Positions 9,726 to 19,124 of a stretch of DNA of 64,000 nucleotides are shown in pieces. This DNA comes from an uncultured Kordiimonas sp. Lineage in GTDB: Bacteria; Pseudomonadota; Alphaproteobacteria; Sphingomonadales; Kordiimonadaceae. The notes under the pieces were generated by a model, which searched no databases, was not told the DNA's origin, and saw only the letters and a list, made by a program, of their open reading frames with translations. The translations under genes and the position numbers were made by a program. How positions within the stretch are numbered: the first letter of the stretch is position 1; each line of letters opens with the position of its first letter. The stretch lies in the NCBI GenBank assembly GCA_947492375.1, contig CANLMI010000002.1:497529-561528 (forward strand), written 5' to 3'.

Positions 9726-9781
9726 GATTATAAATAACACAAGAACAAAAAGTGAACAATTAAATTATTACAGCTATCAAC

Positions 9782-10939
9782 TTAAGCAATAGAAGACAAA
9801 AAATCTTCTTCTGCCATTGGCTTACCAATAAGAAAACCTTGCGCGTAATCCGCGCCCAAGATATTCACTAATTGAAGGTGGTCATTGCTTTCAACCCCTT
9901 CCAACGTACATGCCATATCAAGCTTGTGTGCCAGTGAAATCGCAGATTCGAGAATAGTATGCGCTGAGGCATCCTTTAGGGCACGCGCCAAAAATTTACG
10001 GTCAATCACTACTTCATCAAAAGGAATATCTTCCATCTCAAGCAGGACAGCATAACCCGCGCCAAAATCATCAAGCGCCAATTTAAATCCACGCTCTTTG
10101 AGTAATCTGAGCGTTTCAAGCGGTGTCTTTTGATCAATATCGAGATCAGATTCGGTGACTTCAAGCGTCACCTCATTTGTGTTAACAGTATACTGATCTG
10201 CCAAGCCTGATACTACATCAGCAAAGTCAGTGTTTCGCAAATTTTCGCTCGACACATTAACCCATATCTTGGTGTCTTTGGCCGCACCGCTCCACCTGCC
10301 CTTAATCTTGAATGCAAGCTCAATCATCCGGTATGCGAGCAAATCCATATGGCCTTGTTCACGTGCGAGCTTTACAATCGCGCTAGCCCCAAGCAAGCCA
10401 CCACTCGGCGCTTGCCAGCGTGCAAAACATTCAGCACCAATAATTTTGCCACTTTTCATATCTTTTTTGGGTTGAAAAACAGCTGCCAGGCCATCAGTCA
10501 TCAGACCGCGCATAAACTCGCTTTCAGCCAAAACAGTTTCAGAGCCAACCAAACGATTTGCACGCACATGGGCAATATCTTTGAAGGCGGTCAAAAATGC
10601 CATTTCACTTAATGGGCGCTCAAGAACAGCAAGTAAATTGATGCTATGGGCTAACGCAGTTGCCTGAACATGAGGAAAGTCTTCTTCAAGCGCACTGCCA
10701 ATGAGAATTAATCCGGGATCATATGGTAACATTGCGATCACGCCGATCAAATCTAACGCTTTCAGGCCCGATGTTTCACTATCACAAATAATATAATCAT
10801 ACCGTTCAGCTTCCAGCACTTCGAAAGCACGTTCCCGCTCTGAAACATAAGCGGCAATCATATCGACTGAGCGAAAATGCGCCGCAAACATATCCTGAAT
10901 AGTATGAGATGCGTCAATGACAAGAATACGGGTGCTCAC
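9782..10939 (-). CDS. receiver-like domain plus EAL domain protein, EAL signature degenerate
   Basis: 385 aa. Residues 1-120 resemble a response-regulator receiver (VIDASHT near residue 8 and the candidate phospho-acceptor Asp53 in YIICDSETSG). Residues 150-380 are an EAL cyclic-di-GMP phosphodiesterase domain: WVNVSSENL, LEVTES, LALDDFGAGYA, VIDRKFL, LEGVES and YAQGFLIGKPM match the conserved catalytic blocks. The eponymous motif, however, reads ECF (GAECFARW) instead of EAL. The first Glu is kept, so activity is possible, but loop positions are altered. Likely a cytoplasmic regulator of c-di-GMP level or a c-di-GMP-binding effector. It stands alone, downstream of the gcv terminator, with no adjacent histidine kinase. 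Confidence 0.86.
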   Translation of the reverse strand: MSTRILVIDASHTIQDMFAAHFRSVDMIAAYVSERERAFEVLEAERYDYIICDSETSGLKALDLIGVIAMLPYDPGLILIGSALEEDFPHVQATALAHSINLLAVLERPLSEMAFLTAFKDIAHVRANRLVGSETVLAESEFMRGLMTDGLAAVFQPKKDMKSGKIIGAECFARWQAPSGGLLGASAIVKLAREQGHMDLLAYRMIELAFKIKGRWSGAAKDTKIWVNVSSENLRNTDFADVVSGLADQYTVNTNEVTLEVTESDLDIDQKTPLETLRLLKERGFKLALDDFGAGYAVLLEMEDIPFDEVVIDRKFLARALKDASAHTILESAISLAHKLDMACTLEGVESNDHLQLVNILGADYAQGFLIGKPMAEEDFLSSIA

Positions 10940-11002
10940 AGAACCAATTCCTTATGAAAGTAAATGTCACAGCAGTATGACGTGCCAAACCTTAACATAA
11001 AT

Positions 11003-11034
11003 AAAAAAAGGGCCGCAAAAAGGGCCCTTTTTTT
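11003..11034 (-). terminator. rho-independent terminator after gcvPB
   Basis: Stem AAAAAAAGGGCC / GGCCCTTTTTTT (11003-11014 with 11023-11034) around an 8-base loop, giving a U-run on the minus-strand RNA. It lies 20 bases past the gcvPB stop and closes the glycine cleavage operon. Confidence 0.9.
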
Positions 11035-11053
11035 ATTATTTTATTCATAAACT

Positions 11054-12601
11054 TTATTCAGGTGTTTTAAACCGTAGTATCGGGCTACGTGCAGCCCTGG
11101 TTTCATCTAGCCGTTTCATCGGTGCATAATATGGTGCGCCCTCAAAACGTTCTACCTCTTGATCTTTCGCAGCCTTAGCAAGCCCGCGCATTGAGCGGAT
11201 AAACTGATCCATATTATATTTGGATTCGGTTTCTGTAGGTTCAACAAGCATTGCACCGTGCACAACCAACGGGAAATACATCGTCATTGGGTGGTAGCCT
11301 TCGTCGATCATAGCTTTAGCAAAATCAAGCGTCGTCACTCCAGTGTCTTTCAGGAAACGATCATCAAACAGTGCTTCATGTTTGCAAGGCCCTTCAAAAG
11401 ACGCTGACATCAGATCCGAAAGGCTCGCAAGCACATAGTTAGCATTCAATACAGCGTCTTCGGCTGCCTGTTTAATACCGTCCACACCGTGACTAAGCAT
11501 GTAAGAAAGTGCGCGAACATACATCCCCATTTGACCGTGGAAACCTGTTAAACGACCAAGCGATGTTTCACTATCGCCGTCTCCCCACTCCTTAAGGTCA
11601 AGCACTTCACCGTCTGTTACAACATAAGGCAGGGGCACGAAGTCCTTCAATGCATCAGAAAATACAACTGGTCCTGAACCCGGACCACCACCGCCGTGTG
11701 GTGTTGAGAATGTTTTATGCAAATTGATATGCATGGCATCAACACCCAGGTCACCCGGGCGAACCTTACCCATAATCGCGTTGAAATTCGCGCCGTCACA
11801 GTAGAAAAAGGCTCCTGCCTCGTGAACAGCATCAGCAATTTCACGGATTTCACTTTCAAACAAACCACATGTATTTGGATTTGTAAGCATGACGCAAGCA
11901 ACCGTGTCATCCAGTGCAGCCTTCAGGGCATCCAAATCCACTCGGCCATTATCTTTTGCGGGAATGTCTTTTACTTTATAGCCACAGAATGCAGCTGTTG
12001 CAGGGTTTGTACCGTGTGCTGATTCAGGGCAAAGAACAACCTCACGCGCATCGCCTCGCGCTTCAAGCGCCGCGCGAATAGCCATAACACCGCATAGCTC
12101 ACCGTGAGCACCAGCCTTTGGTGACAAGGCAACGGAAGGGAGGCCTGTTAGTGTTTTCAACCAATGGCTTAATTCCTCCATCAGTTCCAAAGCCCCTTGA
12201 ACTGTAGACGTTGGCTGAAGCGGATGAACATCACCAAATCCCGAAAGGCGTGCCATTTTCTCATTTAGCCTCGGGTTATGCTTCATCGTGCATGACCCAA
12301 GCGGGAAAACCCCCATATCGATGCCATAGTTTTTACGGCTCAATCGTGTGAAATGCCGCATTGCATCTGGCTCCGAAAGCCCCGGGCATGCAATCTCACT
12401 TGTACGTTCTAAGCCACCAAGCGATAGCTCAAAATCATCAACATCAATAATATCAACGCCCGTCGTATCGCGGTTACCAATTTCAAAAATCAACTGCTCT
12501 TCGAGGCGCAAACCTTTGTGACCAGAAAAACTCTCAAAACCTTGATCCGGTGAAGCTAACTCTTCAACGCCTGTAGGGCGACCAGCAGAATTCATACTCA
12601 T
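11054..12601 (-). CDS. gcvPB: glycine dehydrogenase (decarboxylating), subunit 2
   Basis: C-terminal half of the split P-protein of the glycine cleavage system (515 aa). It carries the PLP-binding Lys in [19 protein letters not shown], the glycine-rich loop of the family, and [15 protein letters not shown]. Together with subunit 1 it decarboxylates glycine and passes the aminomethyl group to the lipoyl arm of GcvH. The ATG overlaps the gcvPA stop by four bases (ATGA), so the two subunits are coupled for stoichiometric synthesis. It is the last gene of gcvT-gcvH-gcvPA-gcvPB and is followed by a strong terminator. Confidence 0.97.
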   Translation of the reverse strand: MSMNSAGRPTGVEELASPDQGFESFSGHKGLRLEEQLIFEIGNRDTTGVDIIDVDDFELSLGGLERTSEIACPGLSEPDAMRHFTRLSRKNYGIDMGVFPLGSCTMKHNPRLNEKMARLSGFGDVHPLQPTSTVQGALELMEELSHWLKTLTGLPSVALSPKAGAHGELCGVMAIRAALEARGDAREVVLCPESAHGTNPATAAFCGYKVKDIPAKDNGRVDLDALKAALDDTVACVMLTNPNTCGLFESEIREIADAVHEAGAFFYCDGANFNAIMGKVRPGDLGVDAMHINLHKTFSTPHGGGGPGSGPVVFSDALKDFVPLPYVVTDGEVLDLKEWGDGDSETSLGRLTGFHGQMGMYVRALSYMLSHGVDGIKQAAEDAVLNANYVLASLSDLMSASFEGPCKHEALFDDRFLKDTGVTTLDFAKAMIDEGYHPMTMYFPLVVHGAMLVEPTETESKYNMDQFIRSMRGLAKAAKDQEVERFEGAPYYAPMKRLDETRAARSPILRFKTPE

Positions 12602-13950
12602 GACAATTCCTCCTGAAGGGCGGTTTTGAGCGCCTCAATATCTTCGGGTAACACAGTTTCAGTAGCAGCAACCAGCAAGAGGTCATCAAAACCAGCATCA
12701 GGATACAATCGACTTACAGGGACACCAGCAAGGATATCCTTCCCAGCTAATGCTTCCACAACACCATTTGCATTTTTTGACAACTTGACTGTAATTTCAT
12801 TGAAGAAGGTATCATTCAATACCTCGATACCGTCCACGGAATTTAGTGCCGCCTTCAGGTCACTTGTCGCTTTATGATTAACCAGCGCAAGCTTCTTCAA
12901 ACCCTTTTCACCCAGCAAACTCATGTGCACTGTAAAGGCAAGTGAACAAAGGCCCGAATTTGTGCAAATGTTCGATGTCGCCTTCTCGCGGCGGATATGC
13001 TGCTCGCGCGTTGAAAGTGTTAGAACAAATCCACGCTTTCCATCTGCGTCAACGGTTTCACCGCATAAACGTCCGGGCATTTGGCGAACATATTTTTGAT
13101 TAGTGGCAAATAATCCAAGGTACGGGCCGCCAAAGTTGAGGCCATTACCAATTGATTGACCTTCACCGACAACAATATCAGCCCCCATTTCGCCCGGACT
13201 CATCATCGCGCCGAGTGAGACAACTTCAGTCACTACAACAACTAATAGGGCCTTCTTCGCGTGCGCGGCCTCTGCGACGGGGCGCAAATCAAGAACATGG
13301 CCAAACACATTTGGGTTCTGGACAATCACACAGCTTGTTTGATCATCAATCGCCTCGATCACAGCATCAAGCTCGGCCTGCGGATCACTTGGGTTTGGTA
13401 CAAGAAGCTCGAGCACATCATCGGTGAACTGCGTTGTTGTCTCGGACACTGCACGGTAGTGGGCGTGCAAACTACCGGCTAGAATGGCCTTTTTCTTACG
13501 CGTCACCCGCCGCGCCATCATTATGGCCTCACCGCACCCTGTTGATCCATCATACATGCTGGCATTCGCAACATCCATACCTGTCAATTCGGCAACTTGT
13601 GTTTGAAATTCAAAGAGATACTGAAGTGTTCCCTGCGCGATCTCAGGTTGATACGGTGTATAAGCCGTTAAAAACTCACCGCGCTGGATAACATAATCCA
13701 CAGTAGCAGGCACATGATGCTTATAAGCGCCAGCGCCTACGAAAAATGGCACACTGCTTGCTGCCGTATTTTTTGCAGATAATTTTGATAAATGACGTTC
13801 AACAGCCAATTCGCTTTGATGATTTGGCAAATCGATTGACGGATTCAAAACAGCACCCGGTACATCATTAAAGAGGTCATCAATGTTACCAACACCGATT
13901 TTGGTAAGCATTGCGTTCCTGTCTTCGTTTGTCAGCGGCAAATAGCGCAT
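12598..13950 (-). CDS. gcvPA: glycine dehydrogenase (decarboxylating), subunit 1
   Basis: N-terminal half of the split P-protein (450 aa). Typical segments are [48 protein letters not shown] and [18 protein letters not shown]. Start ATG 13950 is preceded by an AGGAGTG ribosome-binding site. The 67-base gap to gcvH upstream holds a perfect hairpin followed by a T-rich tract, which should lower transcription of gcvPA-gcvPB relative to gcvT-gcvH unless there is read-through or a second promoter. Forms an alpha2beta2 enzyme with GcvPB. Confidence 0.97.
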   Translation of the reverse strand: MRYLPLTNEDRNAMLTKIGVGNIDDLFNDVPGAVLNPSIDLPNHQSELAVERHLSKLSAKNTAASSVPFFVGAGAYKHHVPATVDYVIQRGEFLTAYTPYQPEIAQGTLQYLFEFQTQVAELTGMDVANASMYDGSTGCGEAIMMARRVTRKKKAILAGSLHAHYRAVSETTTQFTDDVLELLVPNPSDPQAELDAVIEAIDDQTSCVIVQNPNVFGHVLDLRPVAEAAHAKKALLVVVVTEVVSLGAMMSPGEMGADIVVGEGQSIGNGLNFGGPYLGLFATNQKYVRQMPGRLCGETVDADGKRGFVLTLSTREQHIRREKATSNICTNSGLCSLAFTVHMSLLGEKGLKKLALVNHKATSDLKAALNSVDGIEVLNDTFFNEITVKLSKNANGVVEALAGKDILAGVPVSRLYPDAGFDDLLLVAATETVLPEDIEALKTALQEELS

Positions 13951-13974
13951 CGAAACACTCCTGATTTTCTTAAA

Positions 13975-14005
13975 ACAAAAAAGGCGCTGTATATTTACAG
14001 CGCCT
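13975..14005 (-). terminator. hairpin plus T-tract inside the gcv operon, between gcvH and gcvPA
   Basis: Perfect 10-bp stem AGGCGCTGTA (13982-13991) / TACAGCGCCT (13996-14005) with a 4-base loop, followed on the minus strand by a T-rich tract TTTTTTTGTTTT. It starts 13 bases after the gcvH stop and ends about 25 bases before the gcvPA start, so it is an intra-operon terminator or attenuator, or a processing/stability hairpin. Confidence 0.8.
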
Positions 14006-14017
14006 CAAACAAACTCT

Positions 14018-14389
14018 TTATTCTAACCCTGCAACGAAATCATTGTATGCAGCTTCATCCATCATACCGTCTAATTCACCAGTATCAGCGATTGACATTT
14101 TGAAGAACCAACCGCCATCAGTAGGCGAAGTGTTCACAAGCGCTGGTTCGCCCTCCAGGTCACTGTTTACTTCTGTGATATCACCACTCAACGGCGCATA
14201 TACTTCGCTCGCAGCTTTTACCGATTCGACAACGGCAACTTCGTCGCCTGTACCAAATGTTACACCAACTTCTGGTAACTCGACAAATACGACATCACCC
14301 AAGGCTTTTTGCGCATAATCTGTGATACCAACAGTTGCGATATTACCATCAACAACAATCCATTCATGCTCATCAGTATATTTAATCAT
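14018..14389 (-). CDS. gcvH: glycine cleavage system H protein
   Basis: Lipoyl carrier protein of the glycine cleavage system, 123 aa. It shuttles the aminomethyl intermediate from P-protein to T-protein. The lipoylation site is Lys58 in VVESVKAASEVYAPL, and the N-terminus MIKYTDEHEWIVV is standard. It follows gcvT by 51 bases in the riboswitch-controlled operon and is itself followed by a terminator-like hairpin. H protein is normally needed in excess over P-protein, so partial termination after this gene would make physiological sense (inference). Confidence 0.98.
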   Translation of the reverse strand: MIKYTDEHEWIVVDGNIATVGITDYAQKALGDVVFVELPEVGVTFGTGDEVAVVESVKAASEVYAPLSGDITEVNSDLEGEPALVNTSPTDGGWFFKMSIADTGELDGMMDEAAYNDFVAGLE

Positions 14390-14440
14390 GATCGTTTCCT
14401 CATTCTTCCCAATAATTTACGATTAATCAGCGAATTAAGA

Positions 14441-15574
14441 TTAAACTGTTTTTCGTTTATAGCGCTGCGGTACAAACGGTGTTGCTGCAACTTTTGCCGC
14501 AAGCGATTTGCCGCGCACTAACAATTGAATTTCTGTACCATTTTCGGCAAATGCTTTTGGAACATATCCCATAGCAATGGGGGCGCCCAAAGTAGGCCCA
14601 AAGCCACCAGATGTAACCTTGCCAATTTCATTGCCACTCAGATCGGTAATAATAACGCCTTCTCTTGCAGGGGCACGGCCTTCGGGCAAAATGCCAACAC
14701 GGACGTTATCAGCACCCTTTTCAAGCTCGCTCAGAATACGGTCACCGCCTGCAAAGTCACCAGCCTCGCGGCGCTTTTTCCCCAAGGCAAATGTAACAGA
14801 CGCCGCAACAGGGCTAATCGTTTCATTAAAATCATGGCCAGACAGGCATAACCCTGCCTCAAGGCGCAGGCTATCACGAGCACCAAGACCGATTAGCTCG
14901 ACATCATCATTCATTAAAAGGCGTTTGGAAAATGCTTCAGCTTCATCCATAGGCACTGAGATCTCATAGCCATCTTCACCTGTGTAACCTGAACGCGACA
15001 CCCAGCACACCACGCCTTCAAGCGTGACCATTGTTGCTTCCATAAAGGATAAATCCGCAACCTCTGGCGCTAGCTTTGCCAAAACTGCTTCAGCCTTTGG
15101 CCCTTGCAGGGCAATTAAGGCGCGGTCTTCAAGAGGCTCAAGCGCGATCTTATCGCCAAGTTTCTCCTCTAAAATCGCGTAATCTTTTTCCTTACAAGCC
15201 GCATTCACAACAACATACAATGTACCTTCTGGTTCAAAGGTTCTTGTCACCATCAAATCATCTTCAATGCCGCCTTGATCATTCAAGAGAAGCGTGTAGC
15301 GCATTTTCCCTGGCTTCAAGATCTGAAGTGCGCCCGGCATGATCTCTTCAATTGCCGCAGCAGGGTCGCTGCCATCAAGTGAACGGATATAAGCTTGCCC
15401 CATATGCGAAACATCGAACAACCCGGCAGCTTCGCGGGTATGTAAATGTTCTTTCATAATACCTAAAGGGTATTGCACTGGCATTGCATAGCCTGCGAAT
15501 GGCACCATTTTGCCGCCATTTTCAACATGAAGTTCATAAAGGGGAGTTTTCAGTAAAGTCTGATCTGCTGACAT
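14441..15574 (-). CDS. gcvT: glycine cleavage system T protein (aminomethyltransferase)
   Basis: Folate-dependent aminomethyltransferase, 377 aa from the chosen start. It releases ammonia from the H-protein intermediate and transfers the methylene group to tetrahydrofolate. Family blocks: TPLYELHVENGGKMVPFAGY, GLFDVSHMGQ, SRSGYTGEDGYEI, GLGARDSLRLEAGLCLSGHD and a C-terminal GCV_T barrel. ATG 15574 has GCGGAGAC seven bases upstream. The in-frame extension of six residues to 15592 begins inside the leader and is unlikely. It is the first gene after the tandem glycine riboswitch, so the operon is expected to switch on when glycine is abundant. Confidence 0.97.
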   Translation of the reverse strand: MSADQTLLKTPLYELHVENGGKMVPFAGYAMPVQYPLGIMKEHLHTREAAGLFDVSHMGQAYIRSLDGSDPAAAIEEIMPGALQILKPGKMRYTLLLNDQGGIEDDLMVTRTFEPEGTLYVVVNAACKEKDYAILEEKLGDKIALEPLEDRALIALQGPKAEAVLAKLAPEVADLSFMEATMVTLEGVVCWVSRSGYTGEDGYEISVPMDEAEAFSKRLLMNDDVELIGLGARDSLRLEAGLCLSGHDFNETISPVAASVTFALGKKRREAGDFAGGDRILSELEKGADNVRVGILPEGRAPAREGVIITDLSGNEIGKVTSGGFGPTLGAPIAMGYVPKAFAENGTEIQLLVRGKSLAAKVAATPFVPQRYKRKTV

Positions 15575-15628
15575 AAAAGTCTCCGCGCACATTTACAGTC
15601 AGCAAAAGCCAACTTTGATAATTAATGT

Positions 15629-15810
15629 GCCTCCTCTGTCACGGAACCTGAGAGATTTCATTATGCAAATACATAATTTACCCCGTCGGTGAGAAGCCAA
15701 AACTTCTACTTTCCAGAGCGTCACACGCGGCTTAGCGGTCCTTTTGCCTGAGAGTTTCCGAGGCGGTTGCTCCTTCGGCGTTGATTAATCAATCTCTCCC
15801 GCAGCGCGTC
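15629..15810 (-). ncRNA. tandem glycine riboswitch (two gcvT aptamers)
   Basis: Read on the minus strand, this leader has two consecutive glycine aptamers. The 5' one (about 15727-15810) holds GCCGAAGGAGCAACCGCCTC, GGAAACTCTCAGGCAAAAGG and ends in GACGCTCTGGAAAG. The 3' one (about 15629-15726) holds CACCGACGGGGTAAA, AATCTCTCAGGTTCCGTGAC and AGAGGAGGC. Both show the ACTCTCAGG or TCTCTCAGG core of the class. The two aptamers normally bind glycine cooperatively and turn on the glycine cleavage operon. The ribosome-binding site of gcvT follows about 45 bases later. I see no clear intrinsic terminator between aptamer 2 and gcvT, so control may act at translation. Confidence 0.95.
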
Positions 15811-15853
15811 AATATCTCAAAAGATATATGCGACGTACTTTATTTTGCCCGCG

Positions 15854-15881
15854 ATAATAGGCATTAGTTGAAGAGAGTCAA
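15854..15881 (-). promoter_or_regulatory. probable promoter of the gcv riboswitch/operon
   Basis: On the minus strand TTGACT (15876-15881), a 16-base spacer, then TATTAT (15854-15859). It would start transcription about 35-40 bases before the first aptamer. Confidence 0.6.
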
Positions 15882-15927
15882 TCGAGGAAATAGAAAATCA
15901 ATTCGGGTAAGTTGAGATCAAAGAAAA

Positions 15928-16434
15928 CTACCTTTGCAAATTGAAAACAACATCTTCTGGCGCTATTTGCAAACCGAGTAAAACCTCGTAATTGTACCGT
16001 CGGGTTTGTTCTATTGTAGGTATATACTGACCAACAACCTCGCGGCTCACTGCATAACCGTTTTCATCAAAAACAAGTGTAGTTTCAAATATCTTTTTTG
16101 ATACGATTTGACTGTTATCTCTCAATATTGCGACAAAATATGGGAGTGTAATTGTCGTATCTTTTAGCGCAGGACCAGATTGAGCCGAAATTTCAAATGA
16201 TGTTTCCCCAACAACACTCGAACCTTCACTACATTCGCTTTGTATTTGAAGAATAGAAGCCGTAAAAGCGACATCATCCGTTGTTTGGCCGCTACCTTCA
16301 AACTTTGTAAATGTTCCAAGATCGCCAACAACCGCAACAGCCGGGCACCTTGACACAACGACCTCTAGCGGGTTCCGATTACACGCAGCAATAATCAAAA
16401 GAAGAACCGCAGAAACAAACAAACGAATAGTCAT
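15928..16434 (-). CDS. putative lipoprotein of unknown function
   Basis: 168 aa. The N-terminus MTIRLFVSAVLLLIIAACNRN is a lipoprotein signal with lipobox IAAC, so Cys18 would be lipidated and the protein anchored in a membrane facing the periplasm. The mature part contains Cys29 and Cys68 and several beta-strand-like segments, with no motif I recognise. It resembles the many short conserved hypothetical lipoproteins of alphaproteobacteria. It precedes the gcv leader on the same strand with its own stop about 45 bases before the gcv promoter, and is divergent from ispH. No operon partner. Confidence 0.75.
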   Translation of the reverse strand: MTIRLFVSAVLLLIIAACNRNPLEVVVSRCPAVAVVGDLGTFTKFEGSGQTTDDVAFTASILQIQSECSEGSSVVGETSFEISAQSGPALKDTTITLPYFVAILRDNSQIVSKKIFETTLVFDENGYAVSREVVGQYIPTIEQTRRYNYEVLLGLQIAPEDVVFNLQR

Positions 16435-16686
16435 TTAAAACCTTTCAATACTACTCCAGAGGACAAGTGTTCAATTAACCAAACATCGTCGCCGCGATCA
16501 TAGGGACCAGCAAGCAAAAGAGCAAGCTCAGAAAACAGCCAAATTATAATGTCATTTTCATGTCCTATTTTCCCAAACAGGGCAGGTTATTTAAGGAAAT
16601 TCTTTAGCATTTCAAACTCAATTGCTTGACCCGGGCAGGATGCATCGCTAGCTAGAGGATATAGCAATATTTATACAGAGGCAGAT

Positions 16687-17637
16687 ATGCTTGAGCAACA
16701 ATCGGTAAAAATTTTACTCGCAAATCCACGTGGATTTTGTGCAGGTGTGGACCGTGCTATCAAAATCGTTGAACTATCGATCGAGAAATTTGGTGCTCCG
16801 GTATATGTCCGTCATGAAATAGTTCATAACCGTTATGTCGTTGAAGGTCTGGAAGCAAAAGGCGCCGTATTTGTTGATGAACTTGATGAAGTGCCCGAAG
16901 GGGCACCTGTTGTATTTTCAGCGCACGGTGTACCAAAATCTGTACCAACAGCAGCCGAAGCCAGACAAATGGTGTATGTTGATGCAACCTGCCCACTTGT
17001 ATCAAAAGTGCACCGGCAAGTAGAAAGGCATCATGCATCTGGCAAACATATTTTGATGATCGGTCACGAAGGTCACCCGGAAGTCATTGGAACAATGGGG
17101 CAAATAGAAGACGGGGCCATGACACTTGTGGAGACCGTTGAAGACGCGGAAACTATTGAATTAGGCGAAACTGCCAACCTGTCCTTTGTTACTCAAACTA
17201 CCCTTTCTGTAGACGACACCAGCGAGATTGTAGAGATATTAGAGAGGCGTTTTCCCAATATAACATCGCCAAAAAAAGAAGATATTTGTTACGCCACCAC
17301 GAACAGACAAACCGCAGTTAAGGCGATTGCAGAGCAAGCTGACAGGGTTATTGTAATCGGGGCACCTAATTCATCCAACAGTATGCGCCTTGTGGAAGTA
17401 TCCGAAAAAATGGGATGCAGCGCGCGACTGGTTCAACGGGCAAAGGATCTGGACTGGGATTGGCTTGGCGGCGGTAAAACGATCGGTATAAGTGCCGGTG
17501 CTAGTGCCCCAGAAATACTAGTCAGCGAGGTCATTGATGCAATCAAGGCAAAAAAGACGGCCTCTGTAGAATTAGTAACAACTGCTGAAGAAGACGTTGT
17601 TTTCAAAGTGCCACCAATCTTAAAAGATGTTTCGTAA
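16687..17637 (+). CDS. ispH: 4-hydroxy-3-methylbut-2-enyl diphosphate reductase
   Basis: Last enzyme of the MEP isoprenoid pathway, 316 aa. It converts HMBPP to IPP and DMAPP with an unusual [4Fe-4S] cluster. The three cluster Cys are visible: Cys18 in [12 protein letters not shown], Cys102 in [11 protein letters not shown] and Cys201 in [11 protein letters not shown]. The catalytic Glu132 lies in [13 protein letters not shown]. The ATG follows a CAGAGGCAGAT ribosome-binding region. The stop overlaps the thrB start by one base. The ispH-thrB-rnhA order is common in alphaproteobacteria. Confidence 0.98.
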   Translation: MLEQQSVKILLANPRGFCAGVDRAIKIVELSIEKFGAPVYVRHEIVHNRYVVEGLEAKGAVFVDELDEVPEGAPVVFSAHGVPKSVPTAAEARQMVYVDATCPLVSKVHRQVERHHASGKHILMIGHEGHPEVIGTMGQIEDGAMTLVETVEDAETIELGETANLSFVTQTTLSVDDTSEIVEILERRFPNITSPKKEDICYATTNRQTAVKAIAEQADRVIVIGAPNSSNSMRLVEVSEKMGCSARLVQRAKDLDWDWLGGGKTIGISAGASAPEILVSEVIDAIKAKKTASVELVTTAEEDVVFKVPPILKDVS

Positions 17638-18611
17638 TGGCGGTCTATACACATATCGACGAAAACTCCCTCAGCCTGTTTCTAGAACGTTATGATATTG
17701 GGTCTCCTACTAGCTTTAAGGGTATTGCTGAAGGCGTAGAAAATTCAAATTATTTTCTAGAAACAACCAACAATGCCAAAAAAGCAGCCCGTTACATTCT
17801 TACCATTTATGAAAAACGCGCTAATCCCGCTGATTTACCATATTTTCTTGCCATTATGGAACATTTGGCGACACAGTCACTTCCATCACCGTTACCTATC
17901 CAGGATAAAGAACGACAAGCGCTTCAGACATTGTCAAATAAACCTGCCTGTATCATTAGTTTCCTGTCAGGTGTAAGTGTAGACAACCCTAATACAGACC
18001 AGTGTGCCGCACTGGGGGCAACTTTGGCGCAAATGCATCTAGCCCTCAAAGACTTTAACCAAAAGCGCACCAATGATTTATCGGTAGACGGCTGGAATTC
18101 TCTCGCAAACAAAATAATAGATCAAGCTGATACAGTTCACCCTGGGCTTCAAAAGTTAATTATCGACGAACTGGAATATTTAAAAGCAAACTGGCCGACA
18201 AAATTACCAAAAGGTACTATTCATGCCGACTTGTTTCCTGATAATATTCTTTTCACTGGGAACCAGATCACCGGGATCATTGACTTTTATTTTTCCTGTT
18301 ATGATATACTTGCATATGATTTAGCCGTTTGTATAAATTCATGGTGCTTTGATGCCCATCATCAATTTCAACATGCCCATGCTAAACGCCTTGTTGAAAT
18401 GTATGATGCAACACGCAGCCTCACCCCTGAAGAAACCGATATGCTGCCAATTCTTTGTCGTGGTTCTGCACTGCGCTTTCTTCTCACACGTTTATATGAC
18501 TGGTTAAATCCCGTCACCGATGCCGTTGTCCGCCCTAAAGACCCGAAAGACTATATTACACGGCTACTCTTCCACCGCAGTGTCAAAGATACCGCAGATT
18601 ATTTAGTTTAA
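17637..18611 (+). CDS. thrB: homoserine kinase, aminoglycoside-phosphotransferase fold
   Basis: Phosphorylates homoserine for threonine synthesis, 324 aa. It belongs to the APH/choline-kinase fold type found in alphaproteobacteria and pseudomonads, not the GHMP type. The N-terminus [16 protein letters not shown] is the family nucleotide-binding segment. The Brenner motif [11 protein letters not shown] carries the catalytic Asp, and [19 protein letters not shown] supplies the metal-binding Asp. Start overlaps the ispH stop by one base. Its pathway partner threonine synthase is encoded about 10 kb further on the other strand. Confidence 0.94.
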   Translation: MAVYTHIDENSLSLFLERYDIGSPTSFKGIAEGVENSNYFLETTNNAKKAARYILTIYEKRANPADLPYFLAIMEHLATQSLPSPLPIQDKERQALQTLSNKPACIISFLSGVSVDNPNTDQCAALGATLAQMHLALKDFNQKRTNDLSVDGWNSLANKIIDQADTVHPGLQKLIIDELEYLKANWPTKLPKGTIHADLFPDNILFTGNQITGIIDFYFSCYDILAYDLAVCINSWCFDAHHQFQHAHAKRLVEMYDATRSLTPEETDMLPILCRGSALRFLLTRLYDWLNPVTDAVVRPKDPKDYITRLLFHRSVKDTADYLV

Positions 18612-18633
18612 TAGTAATAGAAACACTATAAGT

Positions 18634-19065
18634 ATGATCGTAGAAATATATACAGACGGCGCCTGCTCTGGTAACCCCGGCCCCGGCGGGTGGGGTGCCC
18701 AGCTTTCATATGGCGAACACCAAAAAGAGATATTCGGCGGTGAAGAGGAAACCACCAATAACAGGATGGAATTAACTGCTGCAATTGAGGCTCTCAATAC
18801 CCTTAAAAAGCCATGCACAATCCACCTATACACAGATAGTGTCTATGTAAAAGATGGTATCACAAAATGGATTGATGGCTGGAAACAACGCGGTTGGAAA
18901 ACAGCTGCGAAAAAGCCTGTGAAAAATGTTGAGCTATGGCAGGCGTTAGACCAAGCGACAAAACAGCATGATATTGTCTGGAAATGGGTTAAGGGCCATG
19001 CAGGAAATCCCGGCAATGAAAAAGCAGACGAACTGGCAAATCTAGGTATGGCTGATTATAAATAA
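18634..19065 (+). CDS. rnhA: ribonuclease HI
   Basis: Endonuclease that cuts the RNA strand of RNA:DNA hybrids, 143 aa. The four metal-binding acids are all present: Asp8 ([17 protein letters not shown]), Glu46 (NNRMELTAA), Asp68 (LYTDSVYV) and Asp132 (NEKADELA), and the catalytic His122 is in KGHAGNPGN. It is the third gene of the ispH-thrB-rnhA set, 22 bases after thrB, and is followed by a strong hairpin terminator. Confidence 0.98.
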   Translation: MIVEIYTDGACSGNPGPGGWGAQLSYGEHQKEIFGGEEETTNNRMELTAAIEALNTLKKPCTIHLYTDSVYVKDGITKWIDGWKQRGWKTAAKKPVKNVELWQALDQATKQHDIVWKWVKGHAGNPGNEKADELANLGMADYK

Positions 19066-19074
19066 GCCATAATA

Positions 19075-19104
19075 AAAGGGCACGTAAATCAACGTGCCCT
19101 TTAT
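19075..19104. terminator. bidirectional rho-independent terminator between rnhA and the M28 peptidase gene
   Basis: Perfect 11-bp stem AAAGGGCACGT (19075-19085) / ACGTGCCCTTT (19092-19102) with a 6-base loop and T or A tracts on both sides. It serves the convergent rnhA and peptidase transcripts. Confidence 0.9.
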
Positions 19105-19124
19105 CATAAAATACAAATACTAAC

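Noticed and set aside
16625-16660. TTGACC as a -35 for ispH
   Set aside because: No -10-like hexamer at 16-18 bases; left out as unsupported.
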